Origin: Setophaga petechia
Taxonomy: Eukaryota > Chordata > Aves > Passeriformes > Parulidae
Length of the DNA: 64,000 bases
Direction of reading: 5' to 3'
Assembly (NCBI GenBank): GCA_024362935.1
Contig: JANCRA010000004.1
Location: 22,525,121-22,589,120 of the forward strand
In this document: positions 51,698-61,769 of the stretch, one piece after another
Layout of the letters: each line of letters starts with the position of its first letter
Position numbering within the stretch: the stretch's first letter is position 1
Translations under genes and position numbers: made by a program
The notes under the pieces: generated by a model
What the model was told of the DNA's origin: nothing
Database searches by the model: none
What the model saw: only the letters and a program-made list of their open reading frames with translations

Positions 51698-52838
51698 TGT
51701 GGTGGTTCCACCAGAAATATGTTTTTTGGGATTTCTGGGATATGCTGTCGTCAGGCCAATGGGTGCTCAGATTTTAATATTAGCAGCTGGTGTGGCCACT
51801 GGGGATGTTTGGACACGCCTCTGAGAACACCCACACAGGAGTTAAAAGCAGGGCTATCGCCCCTCGGAGGTCTCTTTTGAATTTCTGGCCAGAGGCATTT
51901 GATCTCTCCCCCCGGCCCAGCTGCTAGCTGGGCAGGGGGTGGGGAAAAAGCCACGCGGTCCGGGAATGTAGGCCTGAATTCCCCCGAGGGTGGAAGGGTG
52001 GAAGAGAGAGAGGAAGACAGAGAGAGGGCGAGAGAGGGAGGCGAGGCGCGGGCCTCGCCGGGGCAGTGCCGTGGATGCAGTGGTGCAGCGGAGAGCGAGA
52101 GACGGAGTCGAAAGCGCGGCAGAGAGAGAGAGAGATGTTGGAGGAATGGGGAAAGATGGAGTGGCATTTTTGCTGGACTCTTTTTTTTGTATAGCCATGG
52201 ACTGTTTCCTTATAATGCAGAGACTGCATCCAGGGAGAGGAAATTGTTCAGAGCCAAAAGAGTTCAGTGTTGAGACCCCTCGGCCCCAGGGGGTGTAAGG
52301 GAAAATGGGGGGGACAGAGGTCCCAGAGGTGAGACTGTGCTCTGTTTGGAATGGGACAAGGCATCCTAAAAAGACCACCCTTGAGCAGCCTCTGGCCCCA
52401 TGCAAGGTGGTGAGAGCACTGGGCATGGGAGGAAGATGTCACAAAGGCAAAAGGATCTCTCCAGGCGGTGCTGATTGTGACAAGAAGTTCATGGCACAAG
52501 GAAGGACTCCGTCTACTCTTAATAGACTGAGGATTTGATTATTTAAAAGGTGGTTCCAGACCGAAGGTTGATAATTTTGGAGAATGTAAATGTATTGGGT
52601 ATTTGGTGGGAGGAGGAGGGGGAGCGTTTCTGTGCGGTTTTTCATTTTCCATGGGTGGTTTTTTTTTTTCCTCTCTCCTTTTTTGTAGTTTAGTTTTGTA
52701 GTTTAGTTAATAAAGTTTTTTTCCTTTCCCCTAAGTAAGAGCCTGCTTTGCTTATTCTGGGTACCATCTCACAGCAGACTCCAGGGAGAGGATGTTCTCA
52801 TGGGGGCACTGGCATTGTGCCAGTGTCGAACCATGACA
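51698..52838 (+). mobile_element. Large GC-rich solo LTR, ERVL-like
   Basis: An 1141-bp LTR bounded by an exact 5-bp target duplication, TATAG at 51693-51697 and 52839-52843. The termini TGTGGTGGTTCCA and TCGAACCATGACA form imperfect inverted repeats with TG...CA ends. A polyadenylation signal AATAAA (52709-52714) is preceded by a T-rich segment with two TGTAGTTTAGTT copies, followed by GAGCCTGCTTTGC and a U5-like end. This sets the plus orientation. The 5' half is CpG-rich with purine GAGA arrays (about 52005-52135), in sharp contrast with the AT-rich surroundings. Intact ends and an exact duplication suggest a fairly recent insertion. No internal proviral sequence remains. Frames of up to 190 codons across it are composition artefacts. 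Confidence 0.88.
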
Positions 52839-53494
52839 TATAGGCATATAGACATGCCCTTTGAACACTATGTGTGTACATTATATTATAATAATCTTTA
52901 AAATGAATTCTTTATCTTAATGATTTTTAATTTTTAGTATTCCTACTACATCTGGTATCATTTTAATGCTTCCATCTTGCATTAAAAGAAAACTAGTCCA
53001 TAAATCACAGGTTTTTAATATTTCTTTGACTATGTAATTTTAAGTCATATACAAAATTATGTTTGTACATCAGACAGGTGACCAAAAGATATTTTTGTTA
53101 ATTTCCTGGTTTGTTAATTTTGTGGCTGGCAGATTTGGTCTTCTAAAGACTAAAGTTTAGATGAGAACGGATTAGAAAAGAGAGCTTGGAAGCTAGATTA
53201 GATGAGCTTTTCACCAGATCCTGGTGTTTTAGCTCTGCTGTGAAAATCTGTGACAATGTAATTGAGAAGGTAGGTAAGTCATAATTTCATGTCTTAGGTT
53301 TCACTTCAAGTCAAGTATCTGAGTAATCTTTATTTTAACTTTTGTCTGGTTCAGGTTGTCCATATCTTGGTAATCTATAGGGGGGAAAAAAAACCCCCTA
53401 TCTTAGGAATGCTCATATTTACACATCATTTACTATCTTGTTTTTACCAAGTGATTCACATTAAATAAGTATTGAAATAAGATCCCAATATATC

Positions 53495-53888
53495 TGGGTG
53501 GAACGTGCCTGGGCTGTTCTGGGCCTTAGCTTCTTGGCCGGAGGCAGCAGCTGTGGCAACCACCACAGGGATACCTCTGGCCAACTGGGAATCGCAGCTA
53601 GGCACCAGAAAACAAGTCCAGGCTTGTGGGAACTCAATTTTACCTCTGGTGAAGGTCCTTAGGCGAGGTGAAGAGAAAGGAGATGGTTTCTGATGGAGGG
53701 TTAAAATCCAGAGCTTTATTCCAGAGGCGTGGAGATCTGAATCATGGTAACAGCTCCAACAGAATGCCCAGGCAGGTGCTCGCCAGGTCCTTTTAAGCCC
53801 GGGGATGGGGGGAGGGGAAGGACAGGTGAGACAACCAGGTGGGAGGAGGTGGGTTAGCTGAAAGAGGATATTGCAACACACTGCCACA
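53495..53888 (-). mobile_element. Antisense LTR-like element (ERVK/alpharetrovirus-like)
   Basis: Read on the minus strand there is a start-like TGTGGCAGTGTGTTGC, then a C-rich U3. A TATA-like GGGCTTAAAAGG comes next (about 53792-53803 on the plus strand), followed by GGAATAAAGCTCTGG with an AATAAA signal (complement near 53717-53722). A downstream U5-like region ends around CGTTCCACCCA at 53495. TATA-to-polyadenylation spacing of roughly 75 bases fits a compact retroviral R region. No target duplication could be fixed, so both ends are approximate. The 143-codon minus-strand frame over it is not a gene. Confidence 0.6.
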
Positions 53889-53936
53889 AGGCCAAATTGT
53901 AATTAGGCCAAATTGTAAGAAGGCCAAATTTTATAT
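53889..53936. repeat. 16-bp tandem triplication
   Basis: Three units starting AGGCCAAATT at 53889, 53905 and 53921. The third unit is diverged in its last half. The array directly abuts the likely end of the antisense LTR, so it may be part of that element or a product of its insertion. Confidence 0.85.
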
Positions 53937-54602
53937 TCACCTATTCCTCAAAAAGCTAAATGATTGCATTTTTTAAACTTATATCATATATAGAGAGAGA
54001 GGGAAAAAGATCGTTTCATTCAGGAAGCAAACTTTTCCTGATTCACAATTAAATGAACAAATTAATTTATAAGAGGTAAAGCAAGGTGAAATTTCAATGA
54101 TTTAACACTATTATTTCAAAACTCCAAAGGTGGAAACAGTTTAAATTAGTACAGTACAAAGAGCTAGACATATTTTTATGTTGAATTCAGCCACTGGCAA
54201 GATAAATGTTTCCTTCCTGATTGTTTGTACCAGACTCCTGCATAATAGCCAGGGCATCCCAGTGATCTGTTCATCCATTTGACTGAACTTTACAAAACTA
54301 GCTAGGAGCCTTTACTCCCATACTTCTCTCTGAGTAATCTTCAAAATTTGAAAAACCTGTAAAGAGGAACATATTTTTACTGGCAGTCCTTTGCTGACAG
54401 CTTTATACCATAAAGCAGTTATGTTCACCCTTCTTCCTTCTCCAGTGTCATATTGAATATCTTTCCTGATCATTCTTATTTGGCAGTGCTCAGACTGGCT
54501 TTTTAAGGGTCAGATAAAATGGCACTGCTCTGACAGTTGCTGGTAAAAAAACAAATATCAAAAATATTCACAAAGGAGATTTGCTTCTTTGGTGGACTTA
54601 AG

Positions 54603-54652
54603 CAAAAAAAACAAAACAAAAAAAACAAACCAAAAAACCCAAACAAAACACC
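54603..54652. repeat. (CAAAA)n-like A-rich simple repeat
   Basis: Runs of A broken by single C residues (AAAACAAAACAAA pattern) over about 50 bp. Confidence 0.85.
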
Positions 54653-54672
54653 ACAGAGAGATCTTTAATCAG

Positions 54673-54697
54673 TGGGGTTCAAAACTTTTGAACCCCA
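54673..54697. other. Near-perfect palindrome, 12-bp arms with a 1-nt centre
   Basis: TGGGGTTCAAAA (54673-54684), C, TTTTGAACCCCA (54686-54697). The arms match exactly, so the site could extrude as a small cruciform or bind a dimeric factor. No known consensus was recognised. Confidence 0.9.
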
Positions 54698-57097
54698 AAT
54701 CTTCAGGAAAAACACTTGAGACAAGATGGGTGGCCTGTAGCTGTAGCTCTGTAAAGGCTGTCTGAGAATGATATTAAGCTTTGTGTAGAACAAATACTCT
54801 GTAAGTTCTTCAGAGAGTACTCAGTGTGGCAGGAAGGGAGAAACAGTGTATGGAGAGCCTGCAATGACACTCTGCTAAAGTGTCTGCCATGGATCTCAGA
54901 ATCATGTTTGTGCAGACCTGTGTGAACCTGAGAAAACTGAATTGTTCAACAAACTCAGCATCTCCCTAATCCCCTACTTTCTCTTATGCTTCTTGAGCAT
55001 AGTTCAAGAACGCGAGATAAACCAAGATAAACTAAGAACCAGTTACCTCCAAGACTGAACAAATACTGCTAGAGACATTTTGTGAAAAAAGTACTTGAAA
55101 ATACTTGGGAATAAGAAAACCCTAAAGATGATGACATTTAGCATTTTTCCTCTGCAGATTTGGATTCTTTCCTTAGGCTATAATATGAATGGAAATTAAT
55201 ACAGTGATCTTTCCCAAGGGTTTTATTCACACTTGAGTAGGACTGTCTCTATTGACCTCAGTGACAACTTGCCTTGGATTCCGAGTCTCATTTGGACTAT
55301 TTCATGTTTCAAAACCTGTGATATAATTTGCTATATTTGAAAATTACTGCATTATAGCCATCCAGGAATAGAATTATAGGGAGAAAGGGAGTTCAGCTTC
55401 TGAAAACATGAGAAGCATTACAGTAATGTTTATTCAGCACTAGAGAAATTAAACATTTCTTTTACAATAATTCCTGTCTAACTTGTTCCACTGAGCATCA
55501 TATAAAGGCTGTTTTTCTGTCATAAGTCTTTTAATGAACATGAATTATAAAATTACTTGAAATTTACTCTCTTGGAACTTTTTCATCATTGATTTAAAGA
55601 ATCAAAGGCATCAAGGAGATGAAGTTATAAAGTACAAAGACTATAAAATATATAGAAACAAATCTATAGCCACAAACACAGAACTGGCTGTTCTAATGTT
55701 ATGTTTCTCTTCCAACCTCACACGAAGAAAGTGCTGAGATCTCTCAGTTTTTCACAAAAGGGAACTTTCTCATATTGCAGGTCAATCCCAAGGACTCCCA
55801 AATATCTGAAATGACCTGTAGCAGACTTCACTCTGGCAGTCTTGTTTTCACTCGTATGTTAATGGTGCTGCATTTGCTCTGTATAACACAGATATCTGGG
55901 GTTTTTCTGCCTCAAATTGCAAGGTCTTCCTTTTCTTCCAGTTTCCATATTGATCTTTCTGAGGTTCTTGTGCCATTTTGCTCTTGTGTTCTGGGTCAAA
56001 TATTTCCTGTTTTCAGTGTAACAGGTCTTCAACAATACAAAGTTTACCTTCAACTAAAATAAGTAGCACTAAGTCATAAGTAGCACATAAGTCTCACAAG
56101 AACTCAGAAATTCATTTGGGGCAAAATAAAAGAAAAACTTCTGGAGGTTCAGTGAAGCACTTAGATATTCTTCTGATGCTTTTCTTTTTCTTGCATCCTT
56201 GTGATCAAAATGCAAAGCCCTTATTTTCTCTCATTGACTGATCACAGAGAAATATATAGGTAGAAGTGAGAAGGGGAGGAAGAAGAGAAAAGAGTTTGCT
56301 TTAGAAAAGACCTTTCCTCTGAATTTGAAGTATCCCAGAATTAGAATGAGAGGCATTAGGTCTAGGCAGAGAGAGCAGCAACAAGCAAAGTTTGATGCCT
56401 ATCCCTGCTTATCCTTTTCTGACATATTTCTACACCCAAGAAAGGTTAAGATGCATGTGAAACAGAAAGAGGTCTTGAAGGGTCTAGCCAATAAATCCTT
56501 TTCCTTTTGCAGCACTGTGAGTGGAGGAAGACAGGTATAATTGGCCTGAACCAGCTTTAAATCAGTAACTGGTTTTTGGTTGTTTTGTTGTTTTTGGTTT
56601 GTTTCTTTTTTTTTTTTTTTCTTTTTACAATGATTAGCATTAGTAAGAATGACTATAAAAATGCTTCTGCTCTAAAGTGGCTTTGGTGATTGATTTGTAC
56701 TCACTCATCTCTTAGTTTCATAGATACTTAAGGCACTTAAAGCCCTTCAAAAGCAGTATTTAAGGACTTAATCCATTCACTTTCTTTCCACAGTTCCCCT
56801 CTTTCTGGTCCTCAAAAAATGTTTTAAAAACAAAACTCTCCAGATAGTCTTGTCCTCTGTCTTTGTGGCACCCTCTCTACATTTTCATCATTGTGATTTT
56901 GACACATTCATCTCTTCAGTTGCCTCCCAGATGATTGCAGCTCTGTGATTTCAAAACTTGGATGTGGTCTAAATTTCCCAGTAGAAATCCAGAGTGCTGA
57001 ACTATTTTCATTCAATTTTCAGAACTTCTCTTCCTGATTGTTGCCAGACTTACAGCTTCTTGCAGGCTTCTGTTGAAGAGACCGCAGGGACAGGGTC

Positions 57098-57131
57098 CTG
57101 GGGTAACCAGGAGATGTACTGGTTACCCCAG
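57098..57131. other. Perfect hairpin, 13-bp stem with 8-nt loop
   Basis: CTGGGGTAACCAG (57098-57110), loop GAGATGTA, CTGGTTACCCCAG (57119-57131). It is the longest perfect stem among the compact hairpins in the window. It is too short for a microRNA precursor and does not match transposon ends that I know. Confidence 0.92.
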
Positions 57132-57745
57132 ATGGGCAGAATGCAACAACAGCAAATGCTATAGATGTTGAACTTTGACTTTCAGCAATAGGCTCCTTGA
57201 CTATCTCTTCACTCGTTGGAATGTCTATCTAAATGCCAGTCAATCCCTTAGCTCTATGTTTGCTTATCATCTTCTCACAACTGCACCAGACCAGGTTGCG
57301 CACCCAGGTGATTATTTTCCAATGAACAATTTTCATCTGGGTATTGGAGAGGTAGTAGAGTAAGCCAAGGGAAAAGGAAGGCATGTTCAAAGACAGTTTC
57401 AGAAACTGCTCTTCTGAGTGACATGTTTGTCATTGCCACCTTGGCAGCATGAATGGTACGATTCCATCTTCCTTTTACACTGCTCACTCAGTTGCAGTGG
57501 CTTATATCCTTAGAGTGTATGCTTATTCTTCCTTCTGTACACAAACAGTAACACTCAATTTTTCCACTGTACTAGTGCAAACATCCTAATAATGTCGGGC
57601 TATAGATTGATTATATCTATGAATAGCTGTCTCAGATCATGCAGCAGATACTGAGGAAATGAATTTGAGAATACTGGAAAAATTAAAAAACTTAAAGATA
57701 GGAGCATTGTCATAGGAACAATGATAGGCAAACAAACTTTCTATA

Positions 57746-57771
57746 CTGGAGAATGTGTAAACATTCTCCAG
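57746..57771. other. Perfect hairpin, 11-bp stem with 4-nt loop
   Basis: CTGGAGAATGT (57746-57756), loop GTAA, ACATTCTCCAG (57761-57771). All pairs are canonical and no function is apparent. Confidence 0.9.
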
Positions 57772-58600
57772 CTTTGTGGGGTTTTTTAAGTTAATTTTCT
57801 TTAATGAAACAACACTAAAATTGAGATATGTAAATGTACCTTTCTCAACTTAGATGCTCGATTGCATTGATTCAGTGCATGGACTGGTCATCAGTAACTC
57901 ACTGTGGTTAATGCATATGCTGCTAATACCTTTTTCTTCCATGTCTTTTGTCATTTGGTTGCTCCAGTCAGTTTTTCAGCTTTTGTAGATAAAATATCTG
58001 AGGAGGTCAGCTGTGGGTCAAAGATGCTTGGCTGGCTCTATATACACCAGTCTGATATGAAGGAGAATATACCCAAGTTCAGCCAATCTGTCCTGTGTGC
58101 TCATCTGTTTGTTTGGTCACTAATTCAGGAATCTGTATTCCACAACCTGCTGTCACTAATTTTCTTATATCCTTTACATCCTCCTTGTCATTCCCTCTCA
58201 TTTATACATATGTTCTATGTCATATTTCTGTTTATTCAGACACTTTTTCTCAACTTTGGTGTCTGATTGTTTATTCAGGATAACAGAAAATTGACAATAT
58301 AGATGTCTAAAACATCTTGTGTTTTAATGAGCATTGCATCTCCACATGCACCTGCATAGGGCTCCTTTGTCCCTAGATGATTAAGAACTTGTCCACAGAA
58401 TGGTTTTCACATTCATATGTCACACGGATCCAGCAGCTGACTAAATATGAGTCTGTGTTTTATTTTGAACTGTCCCTTTGGGATATAACCTTCACAGACA
58501 CTACAGTTACCATTCAATTGTCCTCTCCCTTCCTCCTTCTTCTTTCACAAGGATCTATTTTTACAGTATTTTTAAGGGAGACAAAAATAAAAAATTGAAA

Positions 58601-58624
58601 ATTAAAATTAAAATTAAAATTAAA
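58601..58624. repeat. (ATTAAA)4 microsatellite
   Basis: Four perfect hexanucleotide units, preceded by related A-rich sequence from about 58582. Confidence 0.88.
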
Positions 58625-60989
58625 AAATCACAATGCCCTAGCATCTCTTTATACTGTCCCCTGTAACTTTCTGTAGTCAGCATTAGACATTAAAAAGTTA
58701 TTAAAACCACCTAGGTAGGGAGAGGGCAAAAAAGCTTCTAGAGAAGAAATTAAGCTTAAGGCAAAAAAATTGAAGAGACGTCCTGAACTCTAAATTCTAG
58801 TGTTACTTTTGGGAAAAAAGTCTCTGTAAACCATAGTATCTACTGCTTATTTTTTGAAATGAATAAGCAATTTCACTATTCTTTGCTGAGAACAAAGTAT
58901 AATGCAAATGGTGATAAGATTTTGTAAATTTCACAAGTATTATCTATGTTTGTGGTGCTTAATTTGGGACAGAATTAGGAAGTTTGTAGGATTTTTGTTA
59001 CATCTTAATTTATGACTAAAGGAGCGTTGAACTTATTATATCAAACACTTGCTGAATTACTTCTACAGAAATGTACTTGCCTCTCAATCCAGCCAAATGG
59101 ATAAAAATGCAGTCAGCAAGGAAACAGATCCATAAAAAGAGAAGAATGGCAATTTTTCAGCTCAAAGTTCCTCGAGCACAAACAGAATCACAGCAGAACT
59201 GAACCTAGAAAGAAGAAGCTGTCCTGCTTGTTGCTGAGAGCACAAGCTTCTCTTTACACTTTATTTCTGAACATCCTTTAAAACCTGGTAGAACAAATGA
59301 AAGCAATAACTAACAAGACCTTTTGTAGGTCTAATTTCAGGTGGCAGTTTGTACTTTTATTATTTCTAAGTAGCTTGTAAGATGCTTTGCACCTGATTTA
59401 CAATGTTTTATTTATCTCATGGTCAAGCTTTGATGGAATTTCTTATTTTCAGCTGTTCTGTTCTAAAACTGTCCCCAAAAAATCATGTCAGACTGCTGTG
59501 TCAGTGATGTCAGAGTTAAATCTACAATGGCTTCCATGATTTATTCTTAATCTACTCCAGCTAGAAATAACTCTCAGAACCTCAGCCTCATTGAAACTCA
59601 TTATGCCTATTACACGATGGCAGCATTTGTCAGAGTTATTTATTCACTATTTCAATAGAGAATTACTGGGTACATGAAGATGCAGTTATCTTATATGTTA
59701 GCAGCAAGAAATAAGTCAGTACTGACATATTTAATATATTCTTTAGTTCATAAGCAATGCTTTTTCTGAGCATTTACACCTCTAAAAAGCTTCATACGTG
59801 TTTAGGTGGTGTGTCTCATTGTGCATTGTCAACAACTGAATGTGGCTATATGCTTTTTCACATGTTGAAACAATGCAAGCACTTTCCTCATTGTGCTTGG
59901 GACCTAGTGGTAACTCTTTGTGTTCACAAGCATTAATCATCCATTATGCTGCAGTCCAAGGGCCCATCTTCCTTGTCATTTATCATGGTATAGGCTTCCT
60001 TTGTGTCCTGGTGGGGTGGGCCCTTATTCTTGAGAACACACCCCTTCTACAGGGCGAAAGGTGAATGAGGCTTTGCGCTGCTTTTAGGTTTTCCTCTAAT
60101 GATGATCCATTTGCTGTGTATATAAAGTGTCAAATATGGCAGTTTATATGGCAGCTGCCTAACTTCCAAGCTGACTTGGAGAAGAACAGATATGGGGAAT
60201 TACATGACTTTAGATAAACATTTTACTATAACACTGTTGAAATGGCGCATGTGTGTTAAATACATAGAACATGGTATAGTTCATCTAGCTGGCAGACTGT
60301 TTGTCCAGCTAACACTCCCGGTCTGAGTGAATTCACCTCATTTTTTCTATTTATTGGGTCAGGGGAGAGAGGGGTGAGGGTATTTTTTTGGCCCTAATTA
60401 CTAGTACAAATAAATGAAGGCAAATATATTTGTATAGCATAATTCATTACCATTGAGCTACCCTGAAATCTATGGGTGGATGAAATTACTTTAGCTTATG
60501 GGGCTAGACACTGTTGGACTGAGTATTTTGTTTATATGTTTAGAATTTTGGAAAAGAACAGCTCTCTTCCAAGCATGGCACTGAGACTTATGACCTCTGC
60601 AACATAAGCAGACTGAAACAGCAAGTGTTTCAGACAAAGTCAAGACAAGCTCTTCCTTAAAGGTGACACAAGAAATTGCATAGATGACTACAGGTGACTT
60701 AGAGATGATTAGCATATCATGTTAATATGATTACTGTATGGAATAATTGCACTTTATGTCAGCAGTTCTGGTGACATGGTCTTCACTCGTGAGATTATTT
60801 CCCACTACCAAAAAGCCAAAAGCATGTCAGCCCAAACTTCTGTGCTAAATTCTAAAATCAGTGACATTGTGTTAACCAACTTTTTATTTTTCTTTTCTTT
60901 CTCTCTGATCATGGAATGGGAAAGTTGCACAGGCTGGGTTGCAGAGCGTGAGGCATTCTAACCACGTCTGTCCGGAACCCCGCGGTGTG

Positions 60990-61079
60990 TGTGCGGGCAG
61001 GGCAGGGCAGGGCAGGGCAGGGCAGGGCAGGGCAGGCGGGGCCCGGCCCTGCCGAGCGAGGCCCTGCCCTGCCCGCACA
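60990..61079. other. 19-bp perfect inverted repeat enclosing the GGGCA array
   Basis: The left arm at 60990-61008 (TGTGCGGGCAGGGCAGGGC) is the exact complement of the right arm at 61061-61079. A 52-base spacer contains the rest of the GGGCA array. It lies in the CpG-rich U3-like part of the LTR-like element. Confidence 0.9.
60995..61034. repeat. (GGGCA)8 pentanucleotide repeat
   Basis: Eight perfect GGGCA units, giving eight G3 tracts separated by 2-nt CA loops. This is an excellent G-quadruplex-forming sequence on the plus strand. Confidence 0.95.
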
Positions 61080-61234
61080 GCCCAGCCCCGGGGCTCTGTC
61101 CCGGCCCCGCGGTGCCGCCAGCCCCGGGCCCGCCGGAGGCCGTGCCCACACCCAGCCTGGAGCCCCGGCTGGCCTTGCAGTGGCCGAGTGACCGGATGTC
61201 CCACTTGGGGGAAGGGCCCAGGAGGGCCAAAGGG

Positions 61235-61282
61235 TATTTAAACCAAAGGCTATTTAAACCAAAGGATATTTAAACCAGAGCC
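61235..61282 (+). promoter_or_regulatory. Three tandem 16-bp TATA-like units in the LTR
   Basis: TATTTAAACCAAAGGC (61235-61250), TATTTAAACCAAAGGA (61251-61266) and TATTTAAACCAGAGCC (61267-61282). Each unit carries a TATTTAAA element of the kind used as a TATA box in avian retroviral LTRs. Triplication would offer three alternative positions for transcription initiation, about 16 bases apart. Promoter activity is inferred. Confidence 0.7.
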
Positions 61283-61769
61283 TGCGGTAAGCACATGTCC
61301 TTACCCTACCTCCTCTTGGAGATTCTATGAGCTGAACACCGCTGGAACCAGGACTGGTAGCTATATTTATTCTTTTTACATCTTTTATGTCTTTCTCTCT
61401 TTCCCTTTCTGCTTCTTCTTCTAATTCCCTCTTCCTGGAATTTTGAGTAACTTAAAATCAAATGGGCTTAGAGTTTGCAAACTCCAGTTGAATGCATTAA
61501 GTTAATCCCTTGTGAGATGTTTTATGCTGATTGGATGCTGCTCTACACTTTTACCAGCATTCTCTGATTTTCTGAAGGTTGTCAGTAAAGTTTTTTGTTG
61601 TTTGACCTCTTGAGAATATTTTGTCAATATTTTTCCTTTGCATCTAACTCAGGGTACAACCAAAAACCTTAAGCTCTTTTAAGAGTGTCATCAGGCAAGA
61701 TTTTGGGGCCTTAAAAAGAGAATTTAGCCATTTGCAATCTTCATGCTATAGTGTTGGTATAATTGTCAC

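Larger units (their letters stand above)
53937..57090. other. Noncoding stretch, mostly unrecognised
   Basis: AT-rich single-copy DNA with an A-rich simple repeat (54603-54652), a near-perfect palindrome (54673-54697) and T/G-rich simple sequence near 56565-56630. Short open frames of up to 95 codons are unsupported. Confidence 0.4.
57132..60905. other. Noncoding stretch, mostly unrecognised
   Basis: AT-rich DNA with a perfect hairpin at 57746-57771 and an (ATTAAA)4 tract at 58601-58624. The segment 59940-60180 is balanced in composition with a TATATAAAG motif near 60118-60127 but no other promoter features. Open frames of up to 120 codons (57904-58266) are hydrophobic by composition and unsupported. 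Confidence 0.35.
60910..61660 (+). mobile_element. CpG-rich LTR-like element of a songbird endogenous retrovirus
   Basis: The element is recognised by remembered songbird LTR phrases in order: GATTCTATGAGCTGAACACC, GCTGGAACCAGGACTGGTAG, TCAAATGGGCTTAGAGTTTG, CTCCAGTTGAATGCATTAAG, TTTCTGAAGGTTGTCAGTAA with a variant AGTAAA signal (61584-61589), then CTTGAGAATATTTTGTCAAT and a final CTCAGGGTACAACC. The upstream U3-like half is very CpG-rich and contains (GGGCA)8, a 19-bp inverted repeat and three TATTTAAA units. This order of GC-rich U3, TATA, R, polyadenylation signal and U5 sets the plus orientation. No target duplication was found and the 5' end is uncertain, so a partial or older copy is possible. 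No viral genes are attached. Confidence 0.6.

Noticed and set aside
51751..52426. Overlapping open frames of 124-190 codons on both strands
   Set aside because: They lie wholly inside the GC-rich solo LTR and owe their length to its low stop-codon density.
53456..53887. 143-codon minus-strand frame
   Set aside because: It spans an LTR-like element including its polyadenylation signal, so it is not a gene.
53889..53936. Short direct repeats considered as a CRISPR-like array
   Set aside because: The 16-bp units are adjacent without spacers, in a vertebrate genomic context.
60118..60127. TATATAAAG motif considered as a core promoter
   Set aside because: A single TATA-like match in AT-rich DNA with no CpG enrichment, exon or LTR structure nearby is expected by chance.
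60884..61273. Several 68-106 codon frames rich in Gly, Pro, Ala and Arg
   Set aside because: All arise from the (GGGCA)8 array and CpG-rich LTR sequence, with comparable frames on both strands.
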